Below are positions 7,685-15,860 of a DNA stretch of 64,000 bases, piece after piece. Origin of the DNA: a bacterium SCSIO 12696 (lineage in GTDB: Bacteria; Pseudomonadota; Gammaproteobacteria; Pseudomonadales; Porticoccaceae); NCBI GenBank assembly GCA_024397955.1, contig CP073744.1, positions 930,001-994,000 on the forward strand. Reading direction: 5' to 3'. Below the pieces are notes generated by a model. That model was not told the DNA's origin. It saw only the letters and a program-made list of their open reading frames with translations, and searched no databases. Position 1 is the first letter of the stretch. Each line of letters begins with the position of its first letter. The translations under genes were made by a program, and so were the position numbers.

Positions 7685-9070
7685 CTACAGGAGCAATAAT
7701 AACGCAACTGCAGAAACCGCAATCGCCGCCCAATCCCAACTCTGATTTTCAATCTGAACCGCATCACTGTATTCACTTTCGCGCCCGTCGGCAGAAACCG
7801 CTTTCACACGCACATAAAAGCTGCCCTTGATAGACTCTTTACGCTCAAATGTTGGTTTGGATAAGGATTCACTGAACAGTATCTGGCTAAAATCTGGCTG
7901 CGATGACGCCTCCACCAAATAACCGCTGGCATTGGCAGTTGGCTCCCAGGCAGTAACCAAGCGTTTGCTCTTATACCGGGTATCGGCGACATTCAACACG
8001 GGTGCCGTTAGTTTTTCCAGAGTTTGAAAACTCGCAGCAGTGCTGTCCTTGCCGCGCAACCCATCAGCAGACACCGCTCGAACAACCAATCGATAAGTAC
8101 CTGTTGGTAGCTGATCAAATTGATATTGGTTATCTACGGTGTTGTTTTGAACGATAACTTCGCCACCGCTGCTGCCTTGATACAATTCCAATTGGTAGCC
8201 AACAGCACCATTCACCGCTGCCCAGCCAACTGCAACTGCGCCCGCGTCATAGGTGCTTTTAACGCCATCAATTCGTGGTGCGGGAAGCAGTTTCACAGGT
8301 TTACCGACAGGCTGACCTTTGCTGGCTTTGACACCGAATCCCCCCGGAACCTGCTGGCCACTGTGCCCAGCTGCCACATCCACACCCCCTTCCAACACCT
8401 CTACATGAGTGATGGTATCACCGGGCTTTGCAGCTACTCGAAATTTTGTACCGCGAACAGCGGCCACCGCACCGGGGGTTTTTACCTTGAAACGATTTTT
8501 GTTCTGGTTGCGAAACGCCTCTGCGTCCAAAGCGCCTTTATTCAGTTTTAGCGTACTGCGAGCAGAGCGATTACCGTGTGTGGTCAGCGCCTGTAAAACC
8601 AGTTCCGAATGGTGACGCAACAACAGCTCTGAGCCGTCGTTAAACACCAGTACTGCAGCACCTTCACCCACCGTCAGCTGACTGCCGAGAAATACCGAAT
8701 CGCCATTTTTGACCGCGATGGATGCAGAAGCGCCATAAGCTGTCTGACTCACGTCGCCGCTGGCAAACTGAACCACCGCCGCAACAGGAATGGTTTGTAT
8801 CCACCCAACAGGAATTCGCAAATGGGTGCCAGGGCGTAGATGCCTGGGAATGCCAATACCATTGTGCTTCTGGATATTGCGCCAACACTGGGTAACATTT
8901 CGATTACCCATACTCTCGGCGCAAAGTTGCCAAAGCGTATCCCCTTTTTCGACAAAATAAATCCACTCGGGCTCTTCATCTTCAGCCGCCCAGGTGGATA
9001 AAACCAACAAGCACAGAAACCCGAACAGGGCAGTTTTAAAAGCCATTAACGCTTTTTTCACGTCAGTCAT
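7685..9070 (-). CDS. LysM and FecR domain envelope protein
   Basis: This is a 461-residue exported protein: signal peptide (about 1-27), LysM-like module (VEKGDTLWQLCAES to GTHLRIP), FecR domain (SVFLGSQLTVGEGAAVLVF to AVRGTKFRV) and two fibronectin-III-like repeats. It ends in a short C-terminal hydrophobic helix that stops in five leucines. LysM binds peptidoglycan; FecR-like domains commonly act in envelope sensing. I chose the ATG at 9070, which overlaps the regulator's end by 8 bases; an upstream ATG at 9085 is possible. Its place between the response regulator and the CHASE2 kinase suggests a periplasmic accessory that presents a signal to the kinase. That role is inference. Confidence 0.85.
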   Translation of the reverse strand: MTDVKKALMAFKTALFGFLCLLVLSTWAAEDEEPEWIYFVEKGDTLWQLCAESMGNRNVTQCWRNIQKHNGIGIPRHLRPGTHLRIPVGWIQTIPVAAVVQFASGDVSQTAYGASASIAVKNGDSVFLGSQLTVGEGAAVLVFNDGSELLLRHHSELVLQALTTHGNRSARSTLKLNKGALDAEAFRNQNKNRFKVKTPGAVAAVRGTKFRVAAKPGDTITHVEVLEGGVDVAAGHSGQQVPGGFGVKASKGQPVGKPVKLLPAPRIDGVKSTYDAGAVAVGWAAVNGAVGYQLELYQGSSGGEVIVQNNTVDNQYQFDQLPTGTYRLVVRAVSADGLRGKDSTAASFQTLEKLTAPVLNVADTRYKSKRLVTAWEPTANASGYLVEASSQPDFSQILFSESLSKPTFERKESIKGSFYVRVKAVSADGRESEYSDAVQIENQSWDWAAIAVSAVALLLLL

Positions 9071-9794
9071 TATCCAGTTCTTCAAAGCGATAACCGTGTT
9101 GGTACACCGTCTTTATGCAATAGCCGGTTTCCGGGCCAATCTTCAAGACTTTCCTGACCCGGCTCATGTGCATATCCACGGTACGCGTATCAATCTCAGC
9201 GTCTACTCCCCAGACTTTATTCAATAAGTATTCCCGTGTCAGTAGCTGCCCTTTCCTCTCAAGCATGCAAACCGCCAATTCAAATTCTTTGGGACGCATC
9301 TTAACGGTTTCACCGCCAACAGAGGCAGTGCGAGAAATCATATCTAATCGAATCGGGCCCACTTCACACACTGGGCTGGCAGACTGTCGAAAGCTGGTAC
9401 GACGTTTAAGTGCACCAATTCGCGCCAGGAATTCTTTTTCACGCAGGGGTTTTACCAAATAATCATCCGCACCCGCTTCTAATGCTTGCACAATACAGTC
9501 TTCTGATTCCAATTGGGTAGCAAACAGAACCGGGCCTTCAAAACCCCGTTCCTCTCGTAAATTGCGCAGCACCTGCAGGCCATCAACATCTGGAAGTAGC
9601 CAATCCAGCACCACAAGGTCGACTGGTGAGTTATCCAGAAATTCATAAAAAGCTTTGGCTGTTGTAAAACAGGCAACCTGGCAAGGCAAGCCAGATAACC
9701 AACTGTGCATCACCTCTGCCTGAGACGACTCATCCTCTAATACGCAGATGCAATAGTTTCTATCTTCCAAGATCACATAGGCCCCCAGTGACAC
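9063..9794 (-). CDS. OmpR-family response regulator
   Basis: The N-terminal receiver has acidic residues Glu20/Asp21, phospho-acceptor Asp64 in VVLDWLLPD and Lys115 in DYLVKPL. The C-terminal winged helix has the OmpR/PhoB signature RPKEFELAVCML through DTRTVDMHMSRVRKVL and YQHGYRFEE. At 243 residues it is slightly long. The real start may be GTG near 9776, just before EDRNYCICVLEDE, which is closer to family length and follows a GGGGG run. It is the first gene of the operon with the LysM/FecR protein and the CHASE2 kinase, and is probably that kinase's partner. A perfect dyad at 9805-9829 just upstream could be its own operator. Confidence 0.9.
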   Translation of the reverse strand: MSLGAYVILEDRNYCICVLEDESSQAEVMHSWLSGLPCQVACFTTAKAFYEFLDNSPVDLVVLDWLLPDVDGLQVLRNLREERGFEGPVLFATQLESEDCIVQALEAGADDYLVKPLREKEFLARIGALKRRTSFRQSASPVCEVGPIRLDMISRTASVGGETVKMRPKEFELAVCMLERKGQLLTREYLLNKVWGVDAEIDTRTVDMHMSRVRKVLKIGPETGYCIKTVYQHGYRFEELDND

Positions 9795-9804
9795 CTTAGA
9801 ACAC

Positions 9805-9829
9805 TTCTAAAAATGCACTATTTTTAGAA
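9805..9829. promoter_or_regulatory. Perfect 10-base inverted repeat upstream of the response regulator
   Basis: TTCTAAAAAT (9805-9814) and ATTTTTAGAA (9820-9829) are exact complements with a 5-base spacer, 10 bases above the longest regulator frame. The symmetry and AT-richness suit a transcription-factor operator or a leader hairpin. OmpR-type regulators usually bind direct repeats, so another protein or an RNA structure is possible. Confidence 0.4.
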
Positions 9830-9981
9830 ATGCCCCTTATTTATTGTTCGTTAGAGTATATTGCAGTGCCGCAATTTCAAAGCATGGCGGTCGGAATCAT
9901 TTACATTGTTGTTACAATTGTTGCCCGACTGCAAATTGACTAAAATTGCCGCCCTTCTCGCTCGTCGACCGCGTTTAGCCA

Positions 9982-10977
9982 ATGCCAGAGAATACCACTT
10001 TAAATCGCCGCTTCTCCGTTGCACCCATGCTCGATTGGACAGACCGGTATTGCCGTTACTTTTTACGTCTGTTGAGCAAGCATGCTCTGCTGTACACAGA
10101 GATGGTAAACAGTGGCACCATCAAATACGGCGATCGCGACCACCACCTGGGGTTTGACCCATCGGAGCACCCACTGGCGCTGCAATTGGGTGGCAGTGAC
10201 CCTACAGAACTGGCAGAAGCTTGCAAGATTGCAGAGCAATACAGTTACGATGAAATTAACCTGAACTGTGGTTGCCCCAGTGACAGAGTACAAAAAGGCC
10301 GCTTTGGCGCCTGCTTGATGGCCGAGCCGAATCTGGTGGTGGATTGTATTCGCGCCATGCAAGACGCTTGCGATTTGCCAGTCACTATCAAGTCCCGCAT
10401 TGGCATTGACGAGTTAGACAATTACCAGAATTTGCTGGATTTTGTCGGCCCCATTCAGGAAGCTGGCTGTGTAACCTTTATTGTCCACGCCCGAAAAGCC
10501 TGGTTACAAGGTTTAAGTCCGAAACAGAACCGGGAAATCCCCCCTCTCGATTACCCACGGGTCTATCGGCTAAAAAAAGATTTTCCACACCTGGAAATCA
10601 TCATTAATGGCGGTATTACCTCTCTGGATCAGGCAGAGGAACATCTGCGTCATGTAGATGGGGTTATGGTAGGCCGCGAGGTGTATCACAACCCCTATAT
10701 CCTCGCCGAGGTCGACCAACGCTTGTTTGGGGATAACCACCCAATACCGAGCCGGGAACAAGTTTATGAACAGTTTGTCGATTACGTGGAACAGCAGCTC
10801 CTGCAAGGCGTCAAACTCAGTCATATGAGCCGGCATATCCTCGGGTTATTTCAAGGGATGCACGGTGGGCGGAAATTTCGCCGTTACATCAGTGAGCACG
10901 CTTATAAACCCGGTGCTGGAACCGATGTACTGCGCAACGCCTTGGATCAACTGAATACCAAACCTATGTCAATGTGA
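9982..10977 (+). CDS. dusA: tRNA-dihydrouridine(20/20a) synthase DusA
   Basis: This 331-residue flavoenzyme reduces uridines 20 and 20a in the tRNA D-loop using NADPH. Visible signatures are [20 protein letters not shown] at the N-terminus, the catalytic Cys98 in [20 protein letters not shown], and the phosphate-binding GGI and [13 protein letters not shown] segments. Length is normal for DusA, and the FGACLM and SDRVQ segments separate it from DusB/DusC. It starts a rightward pair with the TerB-like gene 20 bases on. The neighbouring STAS/PP2C pair and mlaA mirror the order seen near dusA in Pseudomonas aeruginosa. Confidence 0.95.
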   Translation: MPENTTLNRRFSVAPMLDWTDRYCRYFLRLLSKHALLYTEMVNSGTIKYGDRDHHLGFDPSEHPLALQLGGSDPTELAEACKIAEQYSYDEINLNCGCPSDRVQKGRFGACLMAEPNLVVDCIRAMQDACDLPVTIKSRIGIDELDNYQNLLDFVGPIQEAGCVTFIVHARKAWLQGLSPKQNREIPPLDYPRVYRLKKDFPHLEIIINGGITSLDQAEEHLRHVDGVMVGREVYHNPYILAEVDQRLFGDNHPIPSREQVYEQFVDYVEQQLLQGVKLSHMSRHILGLFQGMHGGRKFRRYISEHAYKPGAGTDVLRNALDQLNTKPMSM

Positions 10978-10997
10978 GCTATTCATAGTAAGTAACC

Positions 10998-11444
10998 ATG
11001 ATCGAAAAATTGCGCCAGTGGCTTACCACCGAAATAGAGCCGATAAACCCCGATTCCACCGAAACTCTTGAATTGGCGGCAGCTGCGCTTTTAGTAGAAG
11101 TCATGACCGCAGATAATGAAGTATCCCTTCAGGAAGAACAGATTATCCGGGACATTCTTATCAGACAGTTTGAACTCACTGGCACAGACATCGACGCACT
11201 GTTTGAGGAAGCCCGTAACGCCAATCATCAAGCGACCGGCTTGTATCGTTTTACCCGCAAAATCAATGAATCTTATTCCGCAGCACAACGCTTTCAGTTG
11301 GTGGTGTATTTGTGGCAGGTGGCGTATTCAGATGGCGAGTTGGATAAATACGAAGAAGGCACTATTCGCCAAATTTGCGAGTTAATACACGTTTCACACA
11401 GCGATTTTATTCGCGCCAAACATCAGGCCCAGAAAAACTATTAA
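10998..11444 (+). CDS. TerB-family (tellurite resistance protein B-like) protein
   Basis: A 148-residue soluble, helical, acidic protein. The segment ETLELAAAALLVEVMTADNEVSLQEEQ and the later VAYSDGELDKYEEGTIRQI show the paired acidic helix-loop motifs of the TerB/DjlA-N fold, which binds divalent metal in characterised members. Single TerB-like genes like this one are widespread and usually unlinked to tellurite resistance; no terACDEZ genes lie nearby. It starts 20 bases after dusA, so it is probably cotranscribed. Function is unknown. A run of strong inverted repeats follows its stop codon. Confidence 0.82.
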   Translation: MIEKLRQWLTTEIEPINPDSTETLELAAAALLVEVMTADNEVSLQEEQIIRDILIRQFELTGTDIDALFEEARNANHQATGLYRFTRKINESYSAAQRFQLVVYLWQVAYSDGELDKYEEGTIRQICELIHVSHSDFIRAKHQAQKNY

Positions 11445-11450
11445 CCTGGC

Positions 11451-11481
11451 GACAAAATAAATCGTCCTGATTTATTTTGTC
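11451..11481. terminator. Hairpin after the TerB-like gene
   Basis: GACAAAATAAATC (11451-11463) and GATTTATTTTGTC (11469-11481) are perfect 13-base arms around a 5-base loop, 7 bases after the TerB-like stop. No separate T-tract follows, but the second arm is itself T-rich. It probably ends dusA-terB transcription and may also work on the opposite strand. Confidence 0.55.
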
Positions 11482-11486
11482 GTCAC

Positions 11487-11573
11487 CCGGTAAAATCGGC
11501 GATGCTATGCGGAGCCCCTTGATTTTACCGGGCTCGCGCCGGCTTTGCCGTCGGCAGCACATCCTTGTGCTGC
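11487..11573. repeat. Two further inverted repeats in the dusA-terB / rssC gap
   Basis: One dyad pairs CCGGTAAAATC (11487-11497) with GATTTTACCGG (11521-11531) around a 23-base loop. The second pairs GCAGCACA (11554-11561) with TGTGCTGC (11566-11573) around 4 bases. With the preceding hairpin they fill nearly all of the 174-base gap between the convergent genes. The arrangement resembles a small palindromic intergenic element, but whether it recurs in the genome cannot be judged here. Confidence 0.5.
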
Positions 11574-11618
11574 GCCATTAACCCGACACTAATTGACACC
11601 GGATTAATAGGCGATCAG

Positions 11619-12107
11619 CTACGAGTTTTCCAGGCTGTGAATCAAGTCGACAAAGTCCTTTTGATTGGCCGGGTTAAGCTCTATCAATAACTTGTGCGCT
11701 TCGAGCACTTTCTGACGGCAACTTTCTTCGTCCAGATCGTCACAGCGAAGCTCAGACCAATTAAAGTTATCACTCACCGGGTTTTCGTACAGGTCAAACA
11801 CTTCATCCAGACCCATTACATTCAGTGTGTGATTGATGCCATCGTTGCTACAAAACAACTTGGGACGTAGTTTGAATTCTCGGTTGCAATGAATAGCCAA
11901 TTTCGCCAACAGGCCCAAGGTGGTACTGTCGACGCCTTGCGCCTCCAGCAGATCAACCAATACTTCTGTTGCATCTCCGCGCTGGAAAATAGAATCGATG
12001 TAATTGGACAGCGATGTACACAGCACCATACGCACATCGCCAATTAATTTAATGTCGTAAACACCGGCCCGTTGTGCAACCAGAATGCGGCCACGCTCAG
12101 CAGTCAT
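11619..12107 (-). CDS. rssC: STAS-domain anti-anti-sigma-like protein (RssC-like)
   Basis: The 162-residue protein has an N-terminal STAS domain with the phosphorylatable serine region GVDSTTLGLLAKL, then an acidic helical tail (LRCDDLDEESCRQKVLEAHK). STAS proteins bind or release an anti-sigma or partner protein depending on serine phosphorylation. The ATG at 12107 is chosen because AGGGGGAA lies just before it; a GTG at 12122 would add five residues. It directly follows the PP2C-type response regulator, its likely phosphatase. In P. aeruginosa the equivalent pair sits between dusA and the mlaA gene, as here. The RssC name rests on that synteny and on similarity recalled from memory. Confidence 0.8.
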   Translation of the reverse strand: MTAERGRILVAQRAGVYDIKLIGDVRMVLCTSLSNYIDSIFQRGDATEVLVDLLEAQGVDSTTLGLLAKLAIHCNREFKLRPKLFCSNDGINHTLNVMGLDEVFDLYENPVSDNFNWSELRCDDLDEESCRQKVLEAHKLLIELNPANQKDFVDLIHSLENS

Positions 12108-12137
12108 TGATTCCCCCTGCACCAGGCGTTCATGGCC

Positions 12138-13352
12138 TCAAAGCTCCCGGCTGACTGTGAGCACAGAAATATCATCCGGTGCTTCTTGCACATGATCGAG
12201 ACCAAGCCGACTCACCACACCTTGTAAAAAGTCGCCGTTTACCTTGCCAGCCTCCGCCTCTACGGCATGGTGCAACGCTTGCTGTTTGGCCGCCATCGAT
12301 TCCCCCTCCATATAATCGAGCACACCATCGGAGAACATACACAAGGAGAAATGCCTGGGCAATACCACCTCTTCCACTTGCCAGCTGGCATCATCAAACA
12401 GGCCAATGGGTTTGCCCTTACCCGGTAGAACAGTGCCTTTGCCATCAGACACCAAAATTGGCGCAGGCATTTGAGCACAGGTGACGTAACGCATCACATG
12501 CCGCTTCATATCTATGGAACCGGCAAAAAACGTCATATGTTTGTCCAGGCCAGTGGCTAAAAATTGGCGGTTCAGGGATTCTGCCAGGCCACTGGGTGCT
12601 TGCGACAAATTCGCTTCGTCACGTCGAATCACATGGTTGCGGATCATTTTATTGAGCATAAAACGCAATAGCACAGTGACAAACGCTGACGAAGCACCGT
12701 GCCCGGATACATCGGCAAAATAAAACGTCAGGTAACGATCCATCAGCGTGTGATAGCCCACGAAATCACCACTGAGATACAGAGACGGCACAATATGGTG
12801 GGCGATGGTGTAATCGTGAAAGTGTTGAGGGGTTTTTGGCAGCATTCTCAACTGCACTTGGCGCCCCGCCAGTTGGTCTTGCCGCAAAACTTGCAGGCTC
12901 TCCTGCAGCTCTCGGTTGGTAGCTTCCAGCTGTTGGCGGTAGTTATGGCTGGCCCGGAGCAGCTCGCGAGCCTTCCAGGCAGATTCCACCACCACCAGCA
13001 AATTGCGGGGATCGACGGGTAACAACAGAATATCGCTCGCACCCTGCTGGATGCAGGACAGCACTTGGCGCGATGACGGGTCTTTTAGAATAGGAACAAC
13101 GGTATGGGCTTCGCTGCAAGAAATGCAGTAACTCAAGTACTCCGACACCAGATCAAAGTCCGTACTCAAGTCCAAATGACTGCAATCCAGCAAAATAACC
13201 GCCGGACTGACTTCATGAAGGAGCAGGTCAAACGCACCATCCAGCTCGGTGCGCCTAACTGCCCAATCATTATCACGCAGATCACGATTGTTAAATATCG
13301 GATCTGGCGTCTGGGTACCAATGTAGAGAAGTTCCCGAGTACTGCCTTGCAT
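12138..13352 (-). CDS. rssB: Response regulator with PP2C (SpoIIE) phosphatase output, degenerate receiver (RssB-like)
   Basis: The 404-residue protein has a receiver-like domain (1-125), a coiled-coil linker (about 130-165, NYRQQLEATNRELQESLQVL) and a PP2C/SpoIIE serine phosphatase domain. Metal-binding acidic motifs are LSGDFVGYH, FADVSGHG, MFSDGVLD and APDDIS. The phosphatase half closely matches pseudomonad RssB. The receiver keeps an aspartate (Asp56 in VILLDCSHL), but the N-terminal acidic pair is missing (LLYIGTQTPD) and the invariant lysine is leucine (DILLLPVDP). It overlaps nothing and sits 30 bases before rssC. It probably dephosphorylates the STAS protein to control a partner switch, in Pseudomonas linked to RpoS. 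Normal phosphorylation of this receiver is doubtful. Confidence 0.85.
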   Translation of the reverse strand: MQGSTRELLYIGTQTPDPIFNNRDLRDNDWAVRRTELDGAFDLLLHEVSPAVILLDCSHLDLSTDFDLVSEYLSYCISCSEAHTVVPILKDPSSRQVLSCIQQGASDILLLPVDPRNLLVVVESAWKARELLRASHNYRQQLEATNRELQESLQVLRQDQLAGRQVQLRMLPKTPQHFHDYTIAHHIVPSLYLSGDFVGYHTLMDRYLTFYFADVSGHGASSAFVTVLLRFMLNKMIRNHVIRRDEANLSQAPSGLAESLNRQFLATGLDKHMTFFAGSIDMKRHVMRYVTCAQMPAPILVSDGKGTVLPGKGKPIGLFDDASWQVEEVVLPRHFSLCMFSDGVLDYMEGESMAAKQQALHHAVEAEAGKVNGDFLQGVVSRLGLDHVQEAPDDISVLTVSREL

Positions 13353-13374
13353 TAGCTAGGGCCTGTTATTATCA

Positions 13375-13391
13375 GGGCCTGTCGCAGGCCC
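13375..13391. other. GC-rich hairpin between mlaA and rssB
   Basis: GGGCCTG (13375-13381) pairs with CAGGCCC (13385-13391) across TCG. It lies between the 3' end of mlaA and the 5' end of rssB on the minus strand. No T-run follows, so it is a weak terminator at best and may instead be a leader structure. Confidence 0.3.
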
Positions 13392-13447
13392 TGGACAGTC
13401 TCAGGGTTTAAGCGCAGCCTTGCGCCACACTTAAACGCCAAAAACCG

Positions 13448-14197
13448 TCAGTTGTCATTTCCCTCGCTACCGTAATCATCACCGTAGTCGTCACCAAAGT
13501 CGTCTTCAACTTCACCGTCTTTTACCAGGAAGTCACGACGTTGCAGATATGCGTCCTTGATAAAAGTATAGCTATCTCCAGAGATCAATTCCTCTGAACT
13601 CAGCAGTTGTGAACGCGTATCCACCACTCGCAAACCATACAGGCTATTACGAAGGCTGACGTTGTCCACATGACGCACTACATCAAATGCCAGACCATCG
13701 GCCACGCCAGCGGGGAAATCACGCAAAGTACTAGGGCCGAGGAAAGGGACAACCACGTAAGGACCAGCGGGAACACCCCAGGATGCCAAGGTCTGGCCCA
13801 GGTCTTCTCCTTCACTCTTTTTCAAGCCCATACTGTCGGCAACTTCAAAGATGCCACCGATGCCTATCGTCGAATTGACCACCAAGCGACCGGTATCGTT
13901 GGCCGCCTGCTTGAACTTACCTTGCAGTAAGTCATTGGGAATATTAATCACTTCCCTGAGGTTGCCAAACACATTGCTGACGCCCCGCTCGACGGGATCG
14001 GGAGTAATCCACTTGTAACCCTTGGTCACTGGCTTGAGCAACCACTTGTCCAAGCCTGAATTAAAACCGTGCATAGCACGGTTAAAACCTTCAAGTGCCC
14101 CACGCTTGGGGGTTTCTTTGGCATCTTCGCCATAGGCTGCACCACTGAGCATAACCGTTGCCAGAGTCATTGAGCCTATCAATTTGCAGAATGTCAT
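13448..14197 (-). CDS. mlaA: MlaA/VacJ outer-membrane phospholipid-removal protein
   Basis: The 249-residue exported protein has the MlaA core: LEGFNRAMHGFNSGLDKWLL, GVSNVFGNLREVINIPNDLL, LVVNSTIGIGGIFEVADSMG and a WGVPAGPYVVVPFLGPSTLR signature. MlaA removes mislocalised phospholipids from the outer leaflet of the outer membrane and passes them to the Mla system. The signal sequence (ATVMLSGAAYGEDAKE) has no lipobox cysteine, whereas most MlaA are lipoproteins. The C-terminus has acidic DDYGDDYG-type repeats. It lies upstream of the rssB/rssC pair, as in Pseudomonas. Its transporter genes mlaBCDEF are not adjacent; a separate MCE system is at 44491-47887. Confidence 0.93.
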   Translation of the reverse strand: MTFCKLIGSMTLATVMLSGAAYGEDAKETPKRGALEGFNRAMHGFNSGLDKWLLKPVTKGYKWITPDPVERGVSNVFGNLREVINIPNDLLQGKFKQAANDTGRLVVNSTIGIGGIFEVADSMGLKKSEGEDLGQTLASWGVPAGPYVVVPFLGPSTLRDFPAGVADGLAFDVVRHVDNVSLRNSLYGLRVVDTRSQLLSSEELISGDSYTFIKDAYLQRRDFLVKDGEVEDDFGDDYGDDYGSEGNDN

Positions 14198-14270
14198 TGT
14201 TTTAACCTCTTAACCAGTCCCTGCTTTGGCCGCAATTGTAGCCCAGTGTTCCTCACTGGTATAGGAATGA

Positions 14271-14307
14271 CATAAAACCAGTGCGCTGATGGCCCACTGG
14301 TTTTATG
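14271..14307 (-). terminator. Terminator after the choice-of-anchor I gene
   Basis: CATAAAACCAGTG (14271-14283) and CACTGGTTTTATG (14295-14307) form perfect 13-base arms with an 11-base loop. It lies 42 bases beyond the stop of the leftward gene at 14349 and before mlaA. The TTTTAT in the arm is on the expected side for leftward termination. Confidence 0.6.
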
Positions 14308-14348
14308 CCGCAAGGAAAATAGGGCCCATATTCCCAAAACACAGGGTC

Positions 14349-15764
14349 TCAGGGCTCAACAGCCACCACAGATAAAGTGCCACGCTTTTCATTGGCGCAG
14401 AGCACGTAGTACTGGCCCTCGCCTCCCCGATACAGCGCAAGGCCCTCCGGAGCATAGGCTTTGGCTTTATCACCAGGCTCACGCAGAGGCACCACAAATT
14501 CCACCAATGGTTTACTGGGTTCCTTCAGATTCACCAAGGCCAAGGCGTCAGCGCGCTCCAGTGTCACCACCGCGTAGGGGGTGCCAGACAGCTCTACATA
14601 GATAACTGTTTCTGGCTCTGAGCCTTTGTTGTCACTGCGCTTGTCCGGATACAGCGCCATAGCGTGAGCCATCGCATCCAGCTGATTTCCAGTATCTCCG
14701 AGCAGCTGCCCGGTTTTGGCGTCGAACAGGCTCAAGGTACGGCCGCCACCGGCGAGTTGCCCGGCTTTTACTTTCGAGGCTTTGGGCTCGGTATCGCCTT
14801 CATCCGCAGTCAACAGCAAGCGGCCGTCAGCGCTGATCGCAATACCATCCGGCTCGCGAAAAGCACTCAGCAGGTTTGTAAAAGAGATGCGCTCATCGTC
14901 TTGGGTATCCGCCAAGTGCTGCGTTGTTCCCAAACCAAACCAGCGCGCCACCTGAGTACTGGCCACATCCACCACCAGCACTGCGTTGTTTTCCTGAAGA
15001 GACACAAACAGTTCACGACCATCCGGGGAAAACGCCAAGTACTCTGGTTCCAGGTAGTCGGCATCGGCAGCAGTGATCGGCACAATGATTTCTTCTTCAT
15101 CACCGCTGATAACACCATCTTCATTGAGATCCACTGCTCGCTCAAAAGAGCGTTTATGAAACCCTTGCAAGACACCGTCTACGCCGGTGAGGTCGGGTAA
15201 GGCAATTTGCTTAACCACACTACTGTGTAGGTCTGACTTGATATCAATCAGAGTCACACTCCCCGGCGGGGTGTTCAACTCACCTTTGTCACCAACCACA
15301 AAGGGTTCACCCTCGTTAGCAACCGCCAGCCAGCGGCCGTCGTTACTGAACAGTACCGAGTCCGGCCAGTAGCCGGCTTCAAAGGTGGCCACCTGCTCAC
15401 CGCTGGTGGCATTAAAGATCAACACCTGCCCAACCGCCAGAGGGTGATCCGCGATCAGCGCCACGGCCACAATGTCATTAAAGGGGTGAAAAGCTACCGA
15501 AGAAATATCGCCGCCTGAGTGCGGTGCCACCGATATACGCTGTACCCGTTGTGGCTTTAAAGGATTTTCCAGGGAGAGGATATCCACCTGTTTTTTGCCG
15601 GAGATGGTCAGTGCCGCACGGGCTGTAGACTGCTGCACACTGATAATTTCCACGCCTTTTTTATAGCCACTGTCGTAGCTACCTACCCATTTTAATTGCG
15701 CCGCATGAGTAGTGGCAGTGAATGCGAAGAATACGATGGATAAAACAAGGTGAAAGCGGATCAT
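14349..15764 (-). CDS. Secreted beta-propeller protein, choice-of-anchor I type
   Basis: The 471-residue protein has a signal peptide (MIRFHLVLSIVFFAFTATTH) and repeated beta-propeller blades. Repeats such as DISSVAFHPFNDIVAVAL, LAFSPDGRELFVSLQENNAV and DGIAISADGRLLLTADEGD support a seven-bladed fold. VANEGEPF and an EF-like loop (DLNEDGVISGDEEE, possible calcium site) are typical of the choice-of-anchor I family, often annotated as alkaline-phosphatase-like. It has no C-terminal anchor. It sits 96 bases downstream of a phosphate-selective porin, across a terminator, so a role in external phosphate or organophosphate use is plausible but unproven. Confidence 0.75.
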   Translation of the reverse strand: MIRFHLVLSIVFFAFTATTHAAQLKWVGSYDSGYKKGVEIISVQQSTARAALTISGKKQVDILSLENPLKPQRVQRISVAPHSGGDISSVAFHPFNDIVAVALIADHPLAVGQVLIFNATSGEQVATFEAGYWPDSVLFSNDGRWLAVANEGEPFVVGDKGELNTPPGSVTLIDIKSDLHSSVVKQIALPDLTGVDGVLQGFHKRSFERAVDLNEDGVISGDEEEIIVPITAADADYLEPEYLAFSPDGRELFVSLQENNAVLVVDVASTQVARWFGLGTTQHLADTQDDERISFTNLLSAFREPDGIAISADGRLLLTADEGDTEPKASKVKAGQLAGGGRTLSLFDAKTGQLLGDTGNQLDAMAHAMALYPDKRSDNKGSEPETVIYVELSGTPYAVVTLERADALALVNLKEPSKPLVEFVVPLREPGDKAKAYAPEGLALYRGGEGQYYVLCANEKRGTLSVVAVEP

Positions 15765-15794
15765 TGGGATACTCCTTAACCGTCACCGTGTGGA

Positions 15795-15824
15795 TAAAAA
15801 AAGCCCCGCACAAGGCGGGGCTTT
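15795..15824 (-). terminator. Rho-independent terminator of the porin gene
   Basis: On the minus strand AAAGCCCCGC pairs with GCGGGGCTTT (15824-15815 and 15809-15800), followed by a T-run at about 15800-15795. It lies 36 bases past the porin stop and separates it from the beta-propeller gene. Confidence 0.88.
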
Positions 15825-15860
15825 TCGCATTGATAAAGTAGTTAACCTACTTATTAATGC

